DNA from: Acidithiobacillus sp. HP-2
GTDB lineage: Bacteria; Pseudomonadota; Gammaproteobacteria; Acidithiobacillales; Acidithiobacillaceae
Reading direction: 5' to 3'
Length of the DNA: 64,000 bases
Assembly: GCF_015100155.1 (NCBI RefSeq)
Contig: NZ_JACKZA010000014.1
Location: forward strand, 1-64,000
Shown here: piece after piece, positions 16,950 through 24,763 of the stretch
Position numbering within the stretch: position 1 is the first letter of the stretch
How the letters are laid out: each line of letters opens with the position of its first letter
The notes under the pieces: model-generated
Database searches by the model: none
Seen by the model: the letters and a program-made list of their open reading frames with translations, nothing else
What the model was told of the DNA's origin: nothing
Position numbers and translations under genes: made by a program

Positions 16950-18299
16950 ATGAAACCCGTTACCAATATTTTTAGTACAGCCATCTTATGTATATCAACA
17001 TTGTCCATAGCCACAGCAGACCCTTTTATTAATCAAGCAGAAAATATTTCGATGTATTCTGGTCAGGTCAAAATTATTCCGACCAGCACGATCAGAAGAG
17101 TCGCAGTTGGTAACGGTAAGATTTTGAGCGTGACACTTGTAGATAACAAGGAATTATTGCTCCTTGCAGAGGGTACTGGAGAAACCAATCTGCATTTATG
17201 GTACAAAAACGGAACAGAAAGTGCCGCTCGGATAGTAATCGCTCCCAAAGATATTGGACATGCGGCGGACGAAATTTCAAGCTTGCTGACCGCCAGTCCC
17301 AACACTCAGGTCAGGATTGTCGGCGATAGAATAATCATAGATGGAAAAAACCTTTCTGAAGAAACTCTGACTCGCATTGAAAAACTCAAAGCAGTTTACC
17401 CCAACGTGATAAATCTCGCCGAAAAAGAACCCTTGCGAATGGAAAAAGTAGTTCTTCTAGACGTGCGAATACTTAAGATGAAAAGAGACTTTTTTCGCAG
17501 TCTCGGGGTAAACTGGAATCAATCAATGGCCGGACCACAAGCTGGAATTGTGGGTGATTTTACTTCTAATCCATACTTCCGCATGGGGGTTCCAACCAGT
17601 AATGGTACAGGTGGGCCTTTAGCGAACTTCGCATTTCCTAATTCCGGGATCACTGATTTACCGCTAAAGGTGGCCCCACTTGCAAGTAATTTTGGCATCA
17701 TAGCTTCCGTGGCCTCACGCATTAATTATGCGCTGCAAAATGGTGAAGCCTATGAGATTGCCAATCCAAAATTAAGCGCTAAAAGCGGTGGCAAGGAACC
17801 CGCAGAATTTCTGGCTGGCGGACAAATACCTATTCCACTGGCCATCGGCTTTGGTCAGACATCGGTGATTTTTAAGGACTTCGGAATTCGACTGAAATTT
17901 TCACCCGTTGCCGATGATCGCCATAATATTGGTTTGAAAATTTTTACAGAAGTGAGCAACATTGACCCTTCACTGACGGTTGGCGGTGTGCCAGGGTTTT
18001 ATACCAATCGTAGTCAAACAGAAATCAACCTGAAAGATGGTGAAACACTGGTGATGTCGGGTTTGGTGGATCATAATCTTGCCAAGAATAGTAGCAAAAT
18101 TCCAGGATTTGGAAACATACCAATTATTGGATACCTTTTTAAATCCGATGATTTCAGAGATAACGAATCCGAATTGGTTTTTCTAGTTACTCCCACCGTG
18201 ATCACCGCAGATTCACGCAAAAATATTGACGCTGCCTCTCAGGCAAAATATCTCGAAAACATGTACCAACGCAGCTCAGATAAAGGTTTTATTCGTTAG
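16950..18299 (+). CDS. cpaC: Flp pilus secretin CpaC/RcpA
   Basis: Outer-membrane secretin of the Tad system. 449 aa with a signal peptide (ILCISTLSIATADP). The N-terminal BON/secretin pre-domain starts at about residue 30 (QVKIIPTSTIRRVAVGNGKI), then KVVLLDVRILKMKRDFFRSLGVNW marks the start of the secretin region, and the C-terminal secretin domain holds GGKEPAEFLAGGQIPIP, LKDGETLVMSGLVDH and the final IPIIGYLFKS...ELVFLVTP. Length is typical of CpaC. The pilus is expected to pass through its ring. Confidence 0.94.
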   Translation: MKPVTNIFSTAILCISTLSIATADPFINQAENISMYSGQVKIIPTSTIRRVAVGNGKILSVTLVDNKELLLLAEGTGETNLHLWYKNGTESAARIVIAPKDIGHAADEISSLLTASPNTQVRIVGDRIIIDGKNLSEETLTRIEKLKAVYPNVINLAEKEPLRMEKVVLLDVRILKMKRDFFRSLGVNWNQSMAGPQAGIVGDFTSNPYFRMGVPTSNGTGGPLANFAFPNSGITDLPLKVAPLASNFGIIASVASRINYALQNGEAYEIANPKLSAKSGGKEPAEFLAGGQIPIPLAIGFGQTSVIFKDFGIRLKFSPVADDRHNIGLKIFTEVSNIDPSLTVGGVPGFYTNRSQTEINLKDGETLVMSGLVDHNLAKNSSKIPGFGNIPIIGYLFKSDDFRDNESELVFLVTPTVITADSRKNIDAASQAKYLENMYQRSSDKGFIR

Positions 18300-18310
18300 G
18301 AGAGAAGATC

Positions 18311-20080
18311 ATGTTTCTGATCCGCGCATCACATCCTAAAACAGGAACCCAAATCATTGCACCCAGCGATGGGGTATGCCTCATGGGAAAGGCTGAGTAT
18401 GCTCAATTACGTCTGGAAGGCTGGAACGTTGGCAAGGAACATGCTCGCGCTTACTTCGAGCAGGGTGGAGTGTATGTTGAAGGGCTCAGCAATTTCGCCA
18501 CGATCATGGTTAATGGTGAACGCTTGCGCGCCTATGGACCAGTGGGCGCAAAGGACGAAGTTGTTATCGCAGGATATTGCCTGCAGATCCTGCCCCGCTT
18601 TGACGACGAAAACCTAGAAGTCGACAAAGACAATTCGGCAACGTCTCTTTTAAATAATAAAATACCTTGTTCCATTGACAATCCACCCAATGCTGAACCA
18701 CTTATTACTCCTCCACAATCAACAACCAAGGTATTAGACATCTCCAAAACTGATCAGATAGCTCGCCCTGTATATGACGCACACTGGCTCAGCATGGTTA
18801 GGGAAGTACATGAATCAGTTCGTAGCCAGATGGATTTACGTCGCATTGATCTCAGCACACTTTCCACAGAAGAACTGCGCCGCATGGTGGGTGAACTGGT
18901 GCGCGAAATCGTCTGGCGCATGAATCCATCAGCGGATATTGATCGACAAAGACTTGTCAAGGAAGTGCTGGATGAAGCCATTGGCCTGGGTCCACTGGAA
19001 GACTTTCTGGCTGATGAAAGCATTACCGAAATCATGGTAAACCGCTTTGACGAAATATTTATTGAAAGGCAAGGAAAGCTACTGGCAGCGCCCGCCCTAT
19101 TCAGTAGTGAAATAGCCGTTCGTCATATTATTGATCGAATTGTTGCGCCCATTGGTAGACGCATTGATGAAAGCTCACCGTTGGTGGACGCACGCCTCGC
19201 CGATGGCTCCCGTGTCAATGCTGTCATCCCGCCTCTATCCCTCAAAGGTGCCTGCATTACCATCCGGAAATTTTCCAAAAAACGTCTGCAGATGGCGAAC
19301 CTAGTTGCTTATGAATCCATCGCGTCCGAGATGGCGCAATTTGTTCAGGTCTGTGTCCAGCAGCGTAAGAACATGATTATTTCCGGAGGGACAGGATCGG
19401 GTAAAACCACCCTGCTGAACGTCCTCTCCAACTATATCCCCGACCACGAGCGCATTGTCACCATTGAAGATGCGGCAGAATTGCGTCTCTACCAGCCAAA
19501 CCTCGTTTCCCTTGAAGCCCGACCCGCCAATATGGAAGGAAAAGGACAAATATCCATTCGGGAACTTGTACGTAATGCCCTGCGCATGCGGCCCGATCGC
19601 ATCGTTGTTGGCGAATGTCGCGGTGGTGAAGCACTGGACATGCTGCAAGCCATGAATACAGGGCATGATGGCTCCCTTACTACAGCTCACGCCAACAGCC
19701 CCCGCGATATGCTCTCCCGTCTGGAGGTCATGGTGCTGATGGCAGGCATGGATCTACCACTCACGGCTATCCGGGAACAAATTGCTTCAGCAGTAGATGT
19801 AATCCTACAAATCACCCGTTTCTCCTGCGGTTCTCGCAAGGTCACCAGCATCTGCGAGGTAACAGGGACCGAGAGCGGAACCATCCAGCTGCAAGAGTTA
19901 TTCACTTTCAAACAACAGGGTTACGACAGCGAAGGTAGGGTGCGCGGTGCTTTCAGGGCGACCGGGGCTATACCAGAATTTTATGAAGTAATGCGCGAGC
20001 GGGGATTACCCATTGATCTCGGAATTTTCCAGACACCTGAATCGCAATGTAGCTCGGGAGCAGAACATTATGTTGCCTAG
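18311..20080 (+). CDS. cpaF: CpaF/TadA secretion ATPase with N-terminal FHA-like domain
   Basis: Hexameric type II/IV secretion ATPase that powers pilus assembly at the inner membrane. 589 aa, about 100-150 longer than common CpaF proteins. The first ~95 residues look like an FHA phosphothreonine-binding domain: GKAEYAQL, then GKEHARAYF, VNGERL and the closing DEVVIAGYCLQIL. A low-complexity linker (100-150) leads to the CpaF core. The Walker A GGTGSGKTTLLN is at about residue 358, with Asp box, RPDRIVVGECRGGEALDML Walker B region and the HDGSLTTAHAN histidine box following. The ATPase looks complete. It overlaps the following TadE-like gene by 11 bp. Confidence 0.93.
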   Translation: MFLIRASHPKTGTQIIAPSDGVCLMGKAEYAQLRLEGWNVGKEHARAYFEQGGVYVEGLSNFATIMVNGERLRAYGPVGAKDEVVIAGYCLQILPRFDDENLEVDKDNSATSLLNNKIPCSIDNPPNAEPLITPPQSTTKVLDISKTDQIARPVYDAHWLSMVREVHESVRSQMDLRRIDLSTLSTEELRRMVGELVREIVWRMNPSADIDRQRLVKEVLDEAIGLGPLEDFLADESITEIMVNRFDEIFIERQGKLLAAPALFSSEIAVRHIIDRIVAPIGRRIDESSPLVDARLADGSRVNAVIPPLSLKGACITIRKFSKKRLQMANLVAYESIASEMAQFVQVCVQQRKNMIISGGTGSGKTTLLNVLSNYIPDHERIVTIEDAAELRLYQPNLVSLEARPANMEGKGQISIRELVRNALRMRPDRIVVGECRGGEALDMLQAMNTGHDGSLTTAHANSPRDMLSRLEVMVLMAGMDLPLTAIREQIASAVDVILQITRFSCGSRKVTSICEVTGTESGTIQLQELFTFKQQGYDSEGRVRGAFRATGAIPEFYEVMRERGLPIDLGIFQTPESQCSSGAEHYVA

Positions 20081-20969
20081 TTTTTATTTGTTTGATCGGG
20101 CATGTCCCACAGTAGTCGAGCAGACTGTCGCTATACCCCTTAGCGAAAGGGGGGTCAGTGCCGTAGAGTTTGCCATCACCCTGCCAACTCTACTGCTGGC
20201 CCTGCTCGGCACTTTTCAAGGAGCCCTTCTTTATCAGGCTCGCGCTCAATTTGAAGTGGCCACTCAGGAGGCTGTGCGCGCAGGAACGCTGCACGGTGCG
20301 AACACTGAAGCAATCCGTGAAGCACTGGCCCGTGGCCTGACTCCGCTGTACACCCACGGTCAAAACCTGGAAGCTCTGGCCAGAGGCTACGCCGCCGCCA
20401 AAACCGCTGCAGCACAAGCCAACATCCAAATACTCAGCCCCACTCGAGAGGCCTTTGATGATTTTGCTGAACTGACCCGTGACGGGTCTGGGGCTCCGGT
20501 TCATGCAATTCCTGTGGATCATCTTGCTTACCGGCAGACAAGCACCGGCGTCAACAGCAAAATGTCCATACAGGATGCGACTCTTCTGAAAGTACAAATT
20601 ACTACTGTACAGCCGCTCGTTATACCCTTCATTGATCAAATTGGGCGTGGCCTCTATGCCTTGAAACAGGAAATGGGCTTACCCAGCATTTTTGGTCTGC
20701 AGTTAAGTCCGGTAACTGGTATTAATGGCCAGATGGGCTGGGGAATCCCTTTGCAGACAGACACGGTGATGCGCATGCAAAGCCCTGTGCTTGTGGCGGG
20801 GCTACCTAGTCAAAACCAGCTTGTGCAACACCCAGAGGCGGAAAGTGTACACGGTTCCACCCCACCTGCTTCGAACATGGAGCCACTTCCCACTTCTCCC
20901 AGCGATCTTGCCACTATTTCTGACGATAAAGCGCCGGTGTCCGATCACATTTGTAATGCAGGTGCCTGA
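20070..20969 (+). CDS. TadE-like minor pilus protein
   Basis: About 299 aa. The N-terminal 60 residues contain the TadE domain: ERGVSAVEFAITLPTLLLAL with one membrane helix, followed by GALLYQARAQFEVATQEAVRAG. The remainder is a large exported region with no recognised domain and a Pro/Ser-rich tail. The ATG at 20070 is chosen because GGGAG lies about 9 nt before it; it lies within the last codons of cpaF. The stop overlaps the start of the muramidase gene as TGATG. Confidence 0.83.
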   Translation: MLPSFYLFDRACPTVVEQTVAIPLSERGVSAVEFAITLPTLLLALLGTFQGALLYQARAQFEVATQEAVRAGTLHGANTEAIREALARGLTPLYTHGQNLEALARGYAAAKTAAAQANIQILSPTREAFDDFAELTRDGSGAPVHAIPVDHLAYRQTSTGVNSKMSIQDATLLKVQITTVQPLVIPFIDQIGRGLYALKQEMGLPSIFGLQLSPVTGINGQMGWGIPLQTDTVMRMQSPVLVAGLPSQNQLVQHPEAESVHGSTPPASNMEPLPTSPSDLATISDDKAPVSDHICNAGA

Positions 20970-22249
20970 TGCTAAGCATAATTCACGGAGAAAGCATATT
21001 GAATCCATCCATTAAGTTTGTTCAAAAATGCCTACAGCCCTGCCTGCTTTTAACCTGCATAATCACAGTAGATGCACGAGCGAGTCTGTACTCCACATCC
21101 TTTAACTGCGCGTCGGCAAGCACTGAAACCGAAAAAATCATCTGCCAGGATCCACAGCTGGCAAGTCTTGATCGACAGGTATCCAAGGACTATAACCAGT
21201 TGGCGGATGATATGAAAAAAGCAGGCAATTATCACGAGGCATTGGACTATCTGAATACTTCTCAGGAAAAATGGAAAAAGGAAACCATTGAGTGTAAAGG
21301 AGACAGTTTTTGTATCCAGGATGCCTATGGAAGACGTCTCTCTGAATTAACTAGCTGTTATCATAAGGATAGTGGTGTCACGAACACCCAGGATCTCGCG
21401 ACATCCGCCGCTGTTTGTGTCAGCGCGTATAAAATGGATTGGTCCTTTCTTTCCGTCAGTGAAGGCGGTGTCTGGGTAGAAGGCTATGTACCCGGTTATC
21501 ACCGGGAAGACCCTCATAATCCTGGGCATATTAACAAGAAGAAGCATGGTTTTTCCCCTGATTCGCACAGCGGGGTAACCATCGGAAATGGTGTAGATCT
21601 GGCGCAGCAGACGCCTACGCAACTCCGCCATGATTTTAAGGCTTATGTTGAGGCAAATGGAAACCCAGACCACATTGACTATGAAGAAATTATAACTAAT
21701 TTATCTCCATATATGAACAAAAAAATAACAGCCTGGAAAGCAGTTGAAATAGTCACAAAAAATTCTCCAAGTTTATCAAAAGAAGAAGCCGATTTTCTCA
21801 CACAGGCTGTGCAATTACGCTCAGTGCGTCAACTGGAAGCGCAATTCAATCGCAACAACCAGATGGGAACCACTTTTCAGCAACTTCCAGCCGAAGCGCA
21901 AACAGCACTGGTGGATTTTTCCTATCAATATGGCCACGGTGACTCCTTGAACAAAGCCGAGAATAAAAAAACTGCTCAGGACAAAACGCGCAATGCTTTC
22001 TGGTCCGCCTACTATCAGGGAGATTGGCAAACTTTGAGCACCTCCCTTCAAGAATTCACCATTCCAGACCAGCGCAAAAAATTCAAGAAACGGCGGCATC
22101 GGGAGGGAATACTTTTACAAAAGGCCATCGGCGAAAAACGCTTGCCTGGAAAAGGAAACCCCTGCCCACCGAGCATCCCCAAACCTAGCGCTGCATTGAA
22201 TAAAATTTTTGATACTCGCGTAACAACAAGGAGAACACTGTGGTCATAA
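20969..22249 (+). CDS. LprI-like domain fused to pesticin/T4-type muramidase
   Basis: Predicted periplasmic peptidoglycan hydrolase, 426 aa. A hydrophobic N-terminal stretch (about 20-37) acts as signal or anchor. Residues of about 45-130 form a lysozyme-inhibitor LprI-like domain with cysteines 47, 59, 109, 115 and 130. The C-terminal region from about 158 matches the pesticin/T4-lysozyme style of glycoside hydrolase: SVSEGGVWVEGYVPGY, then SGVTIGNGVDLAQQ. By that alignment the catalytic residues would be Glu165, Thr204 and Asp210, and the Thr-Asp spacing of six matches pesticin. The gene lies inside the Tad operon, coupled to the TadE-like gene by TGATG and overlapping the next gene by 10 bp. 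A wall-opening enzyme for pilus passage is an inference; a toxin is the alternative. Confidence 0.78.
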   Translation: MLSIIHGESILNPSIKFVQKCLQPCLLLTCIITVDARASLYSTSFNCASASTETEKIICQDPQLASLDRQVSKDYNQLADDMKKAGNYHEALDYLNTSQEKWKKETIECKGDSFCIQDAYGRRLSELTSCYHKDSGVTNTQDLATSAAVCVSAYKMDWSFLSVSEGGVWVEGYVPGYHREDPHNPGHINKKKHGFSPDSHSGVTIGNGVDLAQQTPTQLRHDFKAYVEANGNPDHIDYEEIITNLSPYMNKKITAWKAVEIVTKNSPSLSKEEADFLTQAVQLRSVRQLEAQFNRNNQMGTTFQQLPAEAQTALVDFSYQYGHGDSLNKAENKKTAQDKTRNAFWSAYYQGDWQTLSTSLQEFTIPDQRKKFKKRRHREGILLQKAIGEKRLPGKGNPCPPSIPKPSAALNKIFDTRVTTRRTLWS

Positions 22250-23241
22250 CAAGGACAATGCAAAAATGCTGCTTGGGATTATTATTTTCGTGTATTTTAT
22301 CCGGACCAGTTGCGGCAGAAAATCTCCCACCAACCTCATCTGTGCAGTGTGCCAAGTCTACGGGCAGTTCAAAAGCGATAATCTGCAATATGAAAGGAGA
22401 CGCTCAAGCCCCCTTCTTGCAGGAAGACATGTACAATGCCGGGCTTTTCGGACGCGCCTTACGCAACACCACGCCTGACAGCGCAGAACAAAAGCAAGTC
22501 ATAGCAGGCCAATGGAGTTATCTCAAGGAACGCGATGCTTGTGGCACCGATACATCCTGCATCATGCGCGTGATGAAAGCACGACATAAGGTACTCATCG
22601 CCCTTAACCAACAACTCCGGGTGGAACTTCCCGATGCCGGAATCGCTCTGTTTGCGGGTAAAGCCTACCTTATTGACGCTGACGACCATGACCCACAGAA
22701 AAAGTCCGCCCAGATTTTGCTAAGTGACCGTATTTTTGATGCCTTTGAACAAGATCCCGTTGCTCACGCCAAATTATCTGATGGCAGTATCGTATTTTGG
22801 GGGTTTCAACAGGGTAATGGCAGCGTGCGTTCTATTGTGATCAGTAATACCCGGGGTGAGGTACAGCTGATAGGGGCAGTTGATGATTTGCCCGAGATCA
22901 GCCGCACACCTATGCCAACTGCAAAGACCATCTTAGCTGCCAGCCCTGCGAAAGCTTCGGGGCAAGTCCTGCTATTTGTCCATAATGCGAAAGCACTGCA
23001 ATACTATTTGCCCGCTGTAGACGCCTGGGCAAGAGCCAATTTGCTGGGATTCAATGTGCGTTGCAATCAGAATTCGCATTGGCAGACGCTCTGTAAACAA
23101 GCGCGAGCCTATCCACTGCCTATTCGGGCTTATCAACTGGCTTGCAAATCAGGCTCTGGCCCCAAAAACTTCGCCGAACGCTGTCCATTACCCTTACCCA
23201 AAAGCCACGAGCAGGTTTCACTGGAATTATTCAGGCAATGA
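22240..23241 (+). CDS. exported protein with LprI-like N-terminal region
   Basis: 333 aa with a signal peptide (KCCLGLLFSCILSGPVAAENL). Residues of about 85-120 (QWSYLKERDACGTDTSCIMRVMKARHKVL) match the end of LprI-like domains, the same family as the N-terminus of the preceding muramidase. The remaining C-terminal two thirds, with four cysteines near the end, are not recognised. The GTG at 22240 has AAGGAG upstream and overlaps the muramidase gene; an ATG at 22258 is also possible. Last gene of the Tad cluster. It converges with the uracil-DNA glycosylase (15-bp overlap). Confidence 0.72.
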   Translation: MVITRTMQKCCLGLLFSCILSGPVAAENLPPTSSVQCAKSTGSSKAIICNMKGDAQAPFLQEDMYNAGLFGRALRNTTPDSAEQKQVIAGQWSYLKERDACGTDTSCIMRVMKARHKVLIALNQQLRVELPDAGIALFAGKAYLIDADDHDPQKKSAQILLSDRIFDAFEQDPVAHAKLSDGSIVFWGFQQGNGSVRSIVISNTRGEVQLIGAVDDLPEISRTPMPTAKTILAASPAKASGQVLLFVHNAKALQYYLPAVDAWARANLLGFNVRCNQNSHWQTLCKQARAYPLPIRAYQLACKSGSGPKNFAERCPLPLPKSHEQVSLELFRQ

Positions 23242-24156
23242 TTGCGCTGAGTACACCTGCACGGCCAACTGCAAATCCTCCCAGGCCTTGCGCTTTTCCA
23301 GCGGGCTGCGGAGTAAATAGGCCGGGTGGTAGGTAACAATCAATGGAATGTTCTGGTACCGGTGGGTTTGCCCGCGTAACTGGCCGATGGGTGTCGTGAC
23401 CTGCAGCAGACTCTGGGCGGCAAAACGCCCCAGGGCAACAATAATACGGGGCTGGAGCAGGGCAATCTGACGCTGCAAAAAAGGCAGGCAGGACTGCACC
23501 TCTGGACCCAGAGGATCACGATTGTTGGGGGGGCGGCATTTGAGCACATTGGCAATATAGACATCCTGCCGCCGGGTCAGGCCCATGGCTTTCAGCATGT
23601 TATCGAGCAACTGCCCGCCGCGACCGACAAAAGCTTCGCCGCGCCGGTCTTCTTCGGCACCCGGTGCTTCTCCTACAAAAAGCCAGGAACCTCTGGGGTT
23701 ACCGGCTCCGAAAACCGCATGCTGGCGGGTTTCGCCCAATGAACAAGCCCGACAGTTATGCACCATGATTTGCAAATCACGCCAGTCACTCGCGCTGATC
23801 TGCTGAAGTCTTTGCGGTTCGGCAGATTCGCCGGGTGCAGGCAGATCAGACAATGTCGCCGCCGCTTCCGGTTCAGCCGGGATTTTTGGCTGCAGTTCCG
23901 GGGCTACTGGCTGCGGTACGCCTGCTACTTTGGGTGGGGCACTGAGAAGACCTGCGGCTGCGCGCAAGGTACTGATACCCTCTGGGGCCTCCAGAGAGTT
24001 TGCTAAGGATTCCGGGATTTTTGCCTTGGCGTCTGCTTGCGCCGGGACAGATACGGCTTGGTTTTTTAGCGGGGGCAGAACAGGGCTCTCCCCTGGCACC
24101 GCCAAACCCAGGAGTTTCAGAAACCGCCGCTGCTCTACATTAAAAATGTCTGACAT
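23227..24156 (-). CDS. uracil-DNA glycosylase, family 4 (iron-sulfur type)
   Basis: Removes uracil from DNA to start base-excision repair. 309 aa. The catalytic domain starts near residue 125 and has the four cysteines of the family 4 [4Fe-4S] cluster (135, 138, 207, 223), the GEAPGAEED motif I, the KCRPPNNRDP loop, and the HPAYLLR motif. The N-terminal 120 residues are a Pro/Ala-rich linker with a short N-terminal helix, MSDIFNVEQRRFLKLLG. The same arrangement is common in proteobacterial proteins annotated as DNA polymerase-associated UDG. The stop overlaps the convergent gene by 15 bp. Confidence 0.92.
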   Translation of the reverse strand: MSDIFNVEQRRFLKLLGLAVPGESPVLPPLKNQAVSVPAQADAKAKIPESLANSLEAPEGISTLRAAAGLLSAPPKVAGVPQPVAPELQPKIPAEPEAAATLSDLPAPGESAEPQRLQQISASDWRDLQIMVHNCRACSLGETRQHAVFGAGNPRGSWLFVGEAPGAEEDRRGEAFVGRGGQLLDNMLKAMGLTRRQDVYIANVLKCRPPNNRDPLGPEVQSCLPFLQRQIALLQPRIIVALGRFAAQSLLQVTTPIGQLRGQTHRYQNIPLIVTYHPAYLLRSPLEKRKAWEDLQLAVQVYSAQSLPE

Positions 24157-24319
24157 GACCCTATGCTAAGGGTCGGACGCGTTGCTGGCAATTACAGGGG
24201 CTGATCCACATCATGCGGGCATATTCCATTTTATGATGATTATCAGTATGATAATAAAGCCAGCGGCATAAAATCATCCTCTAATCGCTGGACCACTCAT
24301 TTTGCAAGGGAGCGTTATT

Positions 24320-24670
24320 ATGGAAACAAGCAGTCTGGTAACCAGCAGCAACAAGGAAGATCGCAACATCATGGCATTAATCCAGGCCGGAGGTATTTTA
24401 TTCGGTTTTTTACCGGCGCTGATTGTGTATCTGATCAAGAAGGATGGCGACAATCAATGGCTCATCACCGAGAGCAAAGAAGCCCTGAATTTTCAGATCA
24501 CCATTCTCCTCGCTTACATTGTCGCCAGCGTGCTCAGCGCCTTACTCATCGGGCTTTTTATTTTTCCCCTGGTTTTTCTTTTCAATCTGATTTTCTGCAT
24601 TATTGCCGCGCTGAAATCAAGTAGCGGTGAAGGCTACCGTTATCCCCTTACCCTGCGTCTGCTGAGCTAA
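24320..24670 (+). CDS. DUF4870 membrane protein
   Basis: Small membrane protein, 116 aa, of the DUF4870 family; function unknown. Two to three hydrophobic segments: about residues 15-36 (AGGILFGFLPALIVYLI) and 60-100. Between them lies the family motif ESKEALNFQI, and the protein closes with GEGYRYPLTLRLL. The ATG at 24320 has AAGGGAG about 8 nt upstream; an earlier TTG gives a longer frame but no ribosome site. Alone between convergent and tandem neighbours. Confidence 0.85.
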   Translation: METSSLVTSSNKEDRNIMALIQAGGILFGFLPALIVYLIKKDGDNQWLITESKEALNFQITILLAYIVASVLSALLIGLFIFPLVFLFNLIFCIIAALKSSSGEGYRYPLTLRLLS

Positions 24671-24763
24671 ACCAACATCCTTCCGCAATGACGGCTTGCG
24701 CCGCCAGAGCCCGCCCCGTACCCTATCTCCCTTCTGAAGGAAAATACATGGGAGATTGGGGCG

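Noticed and set aside
24221..24265. Possible Fur box (TGATGATTATCAGTATGATAAT region) upstream of the DUF4870 gene
   Set aside because: Too few matches to the 19-bp palindrome, and no iron-related gene adjacent.
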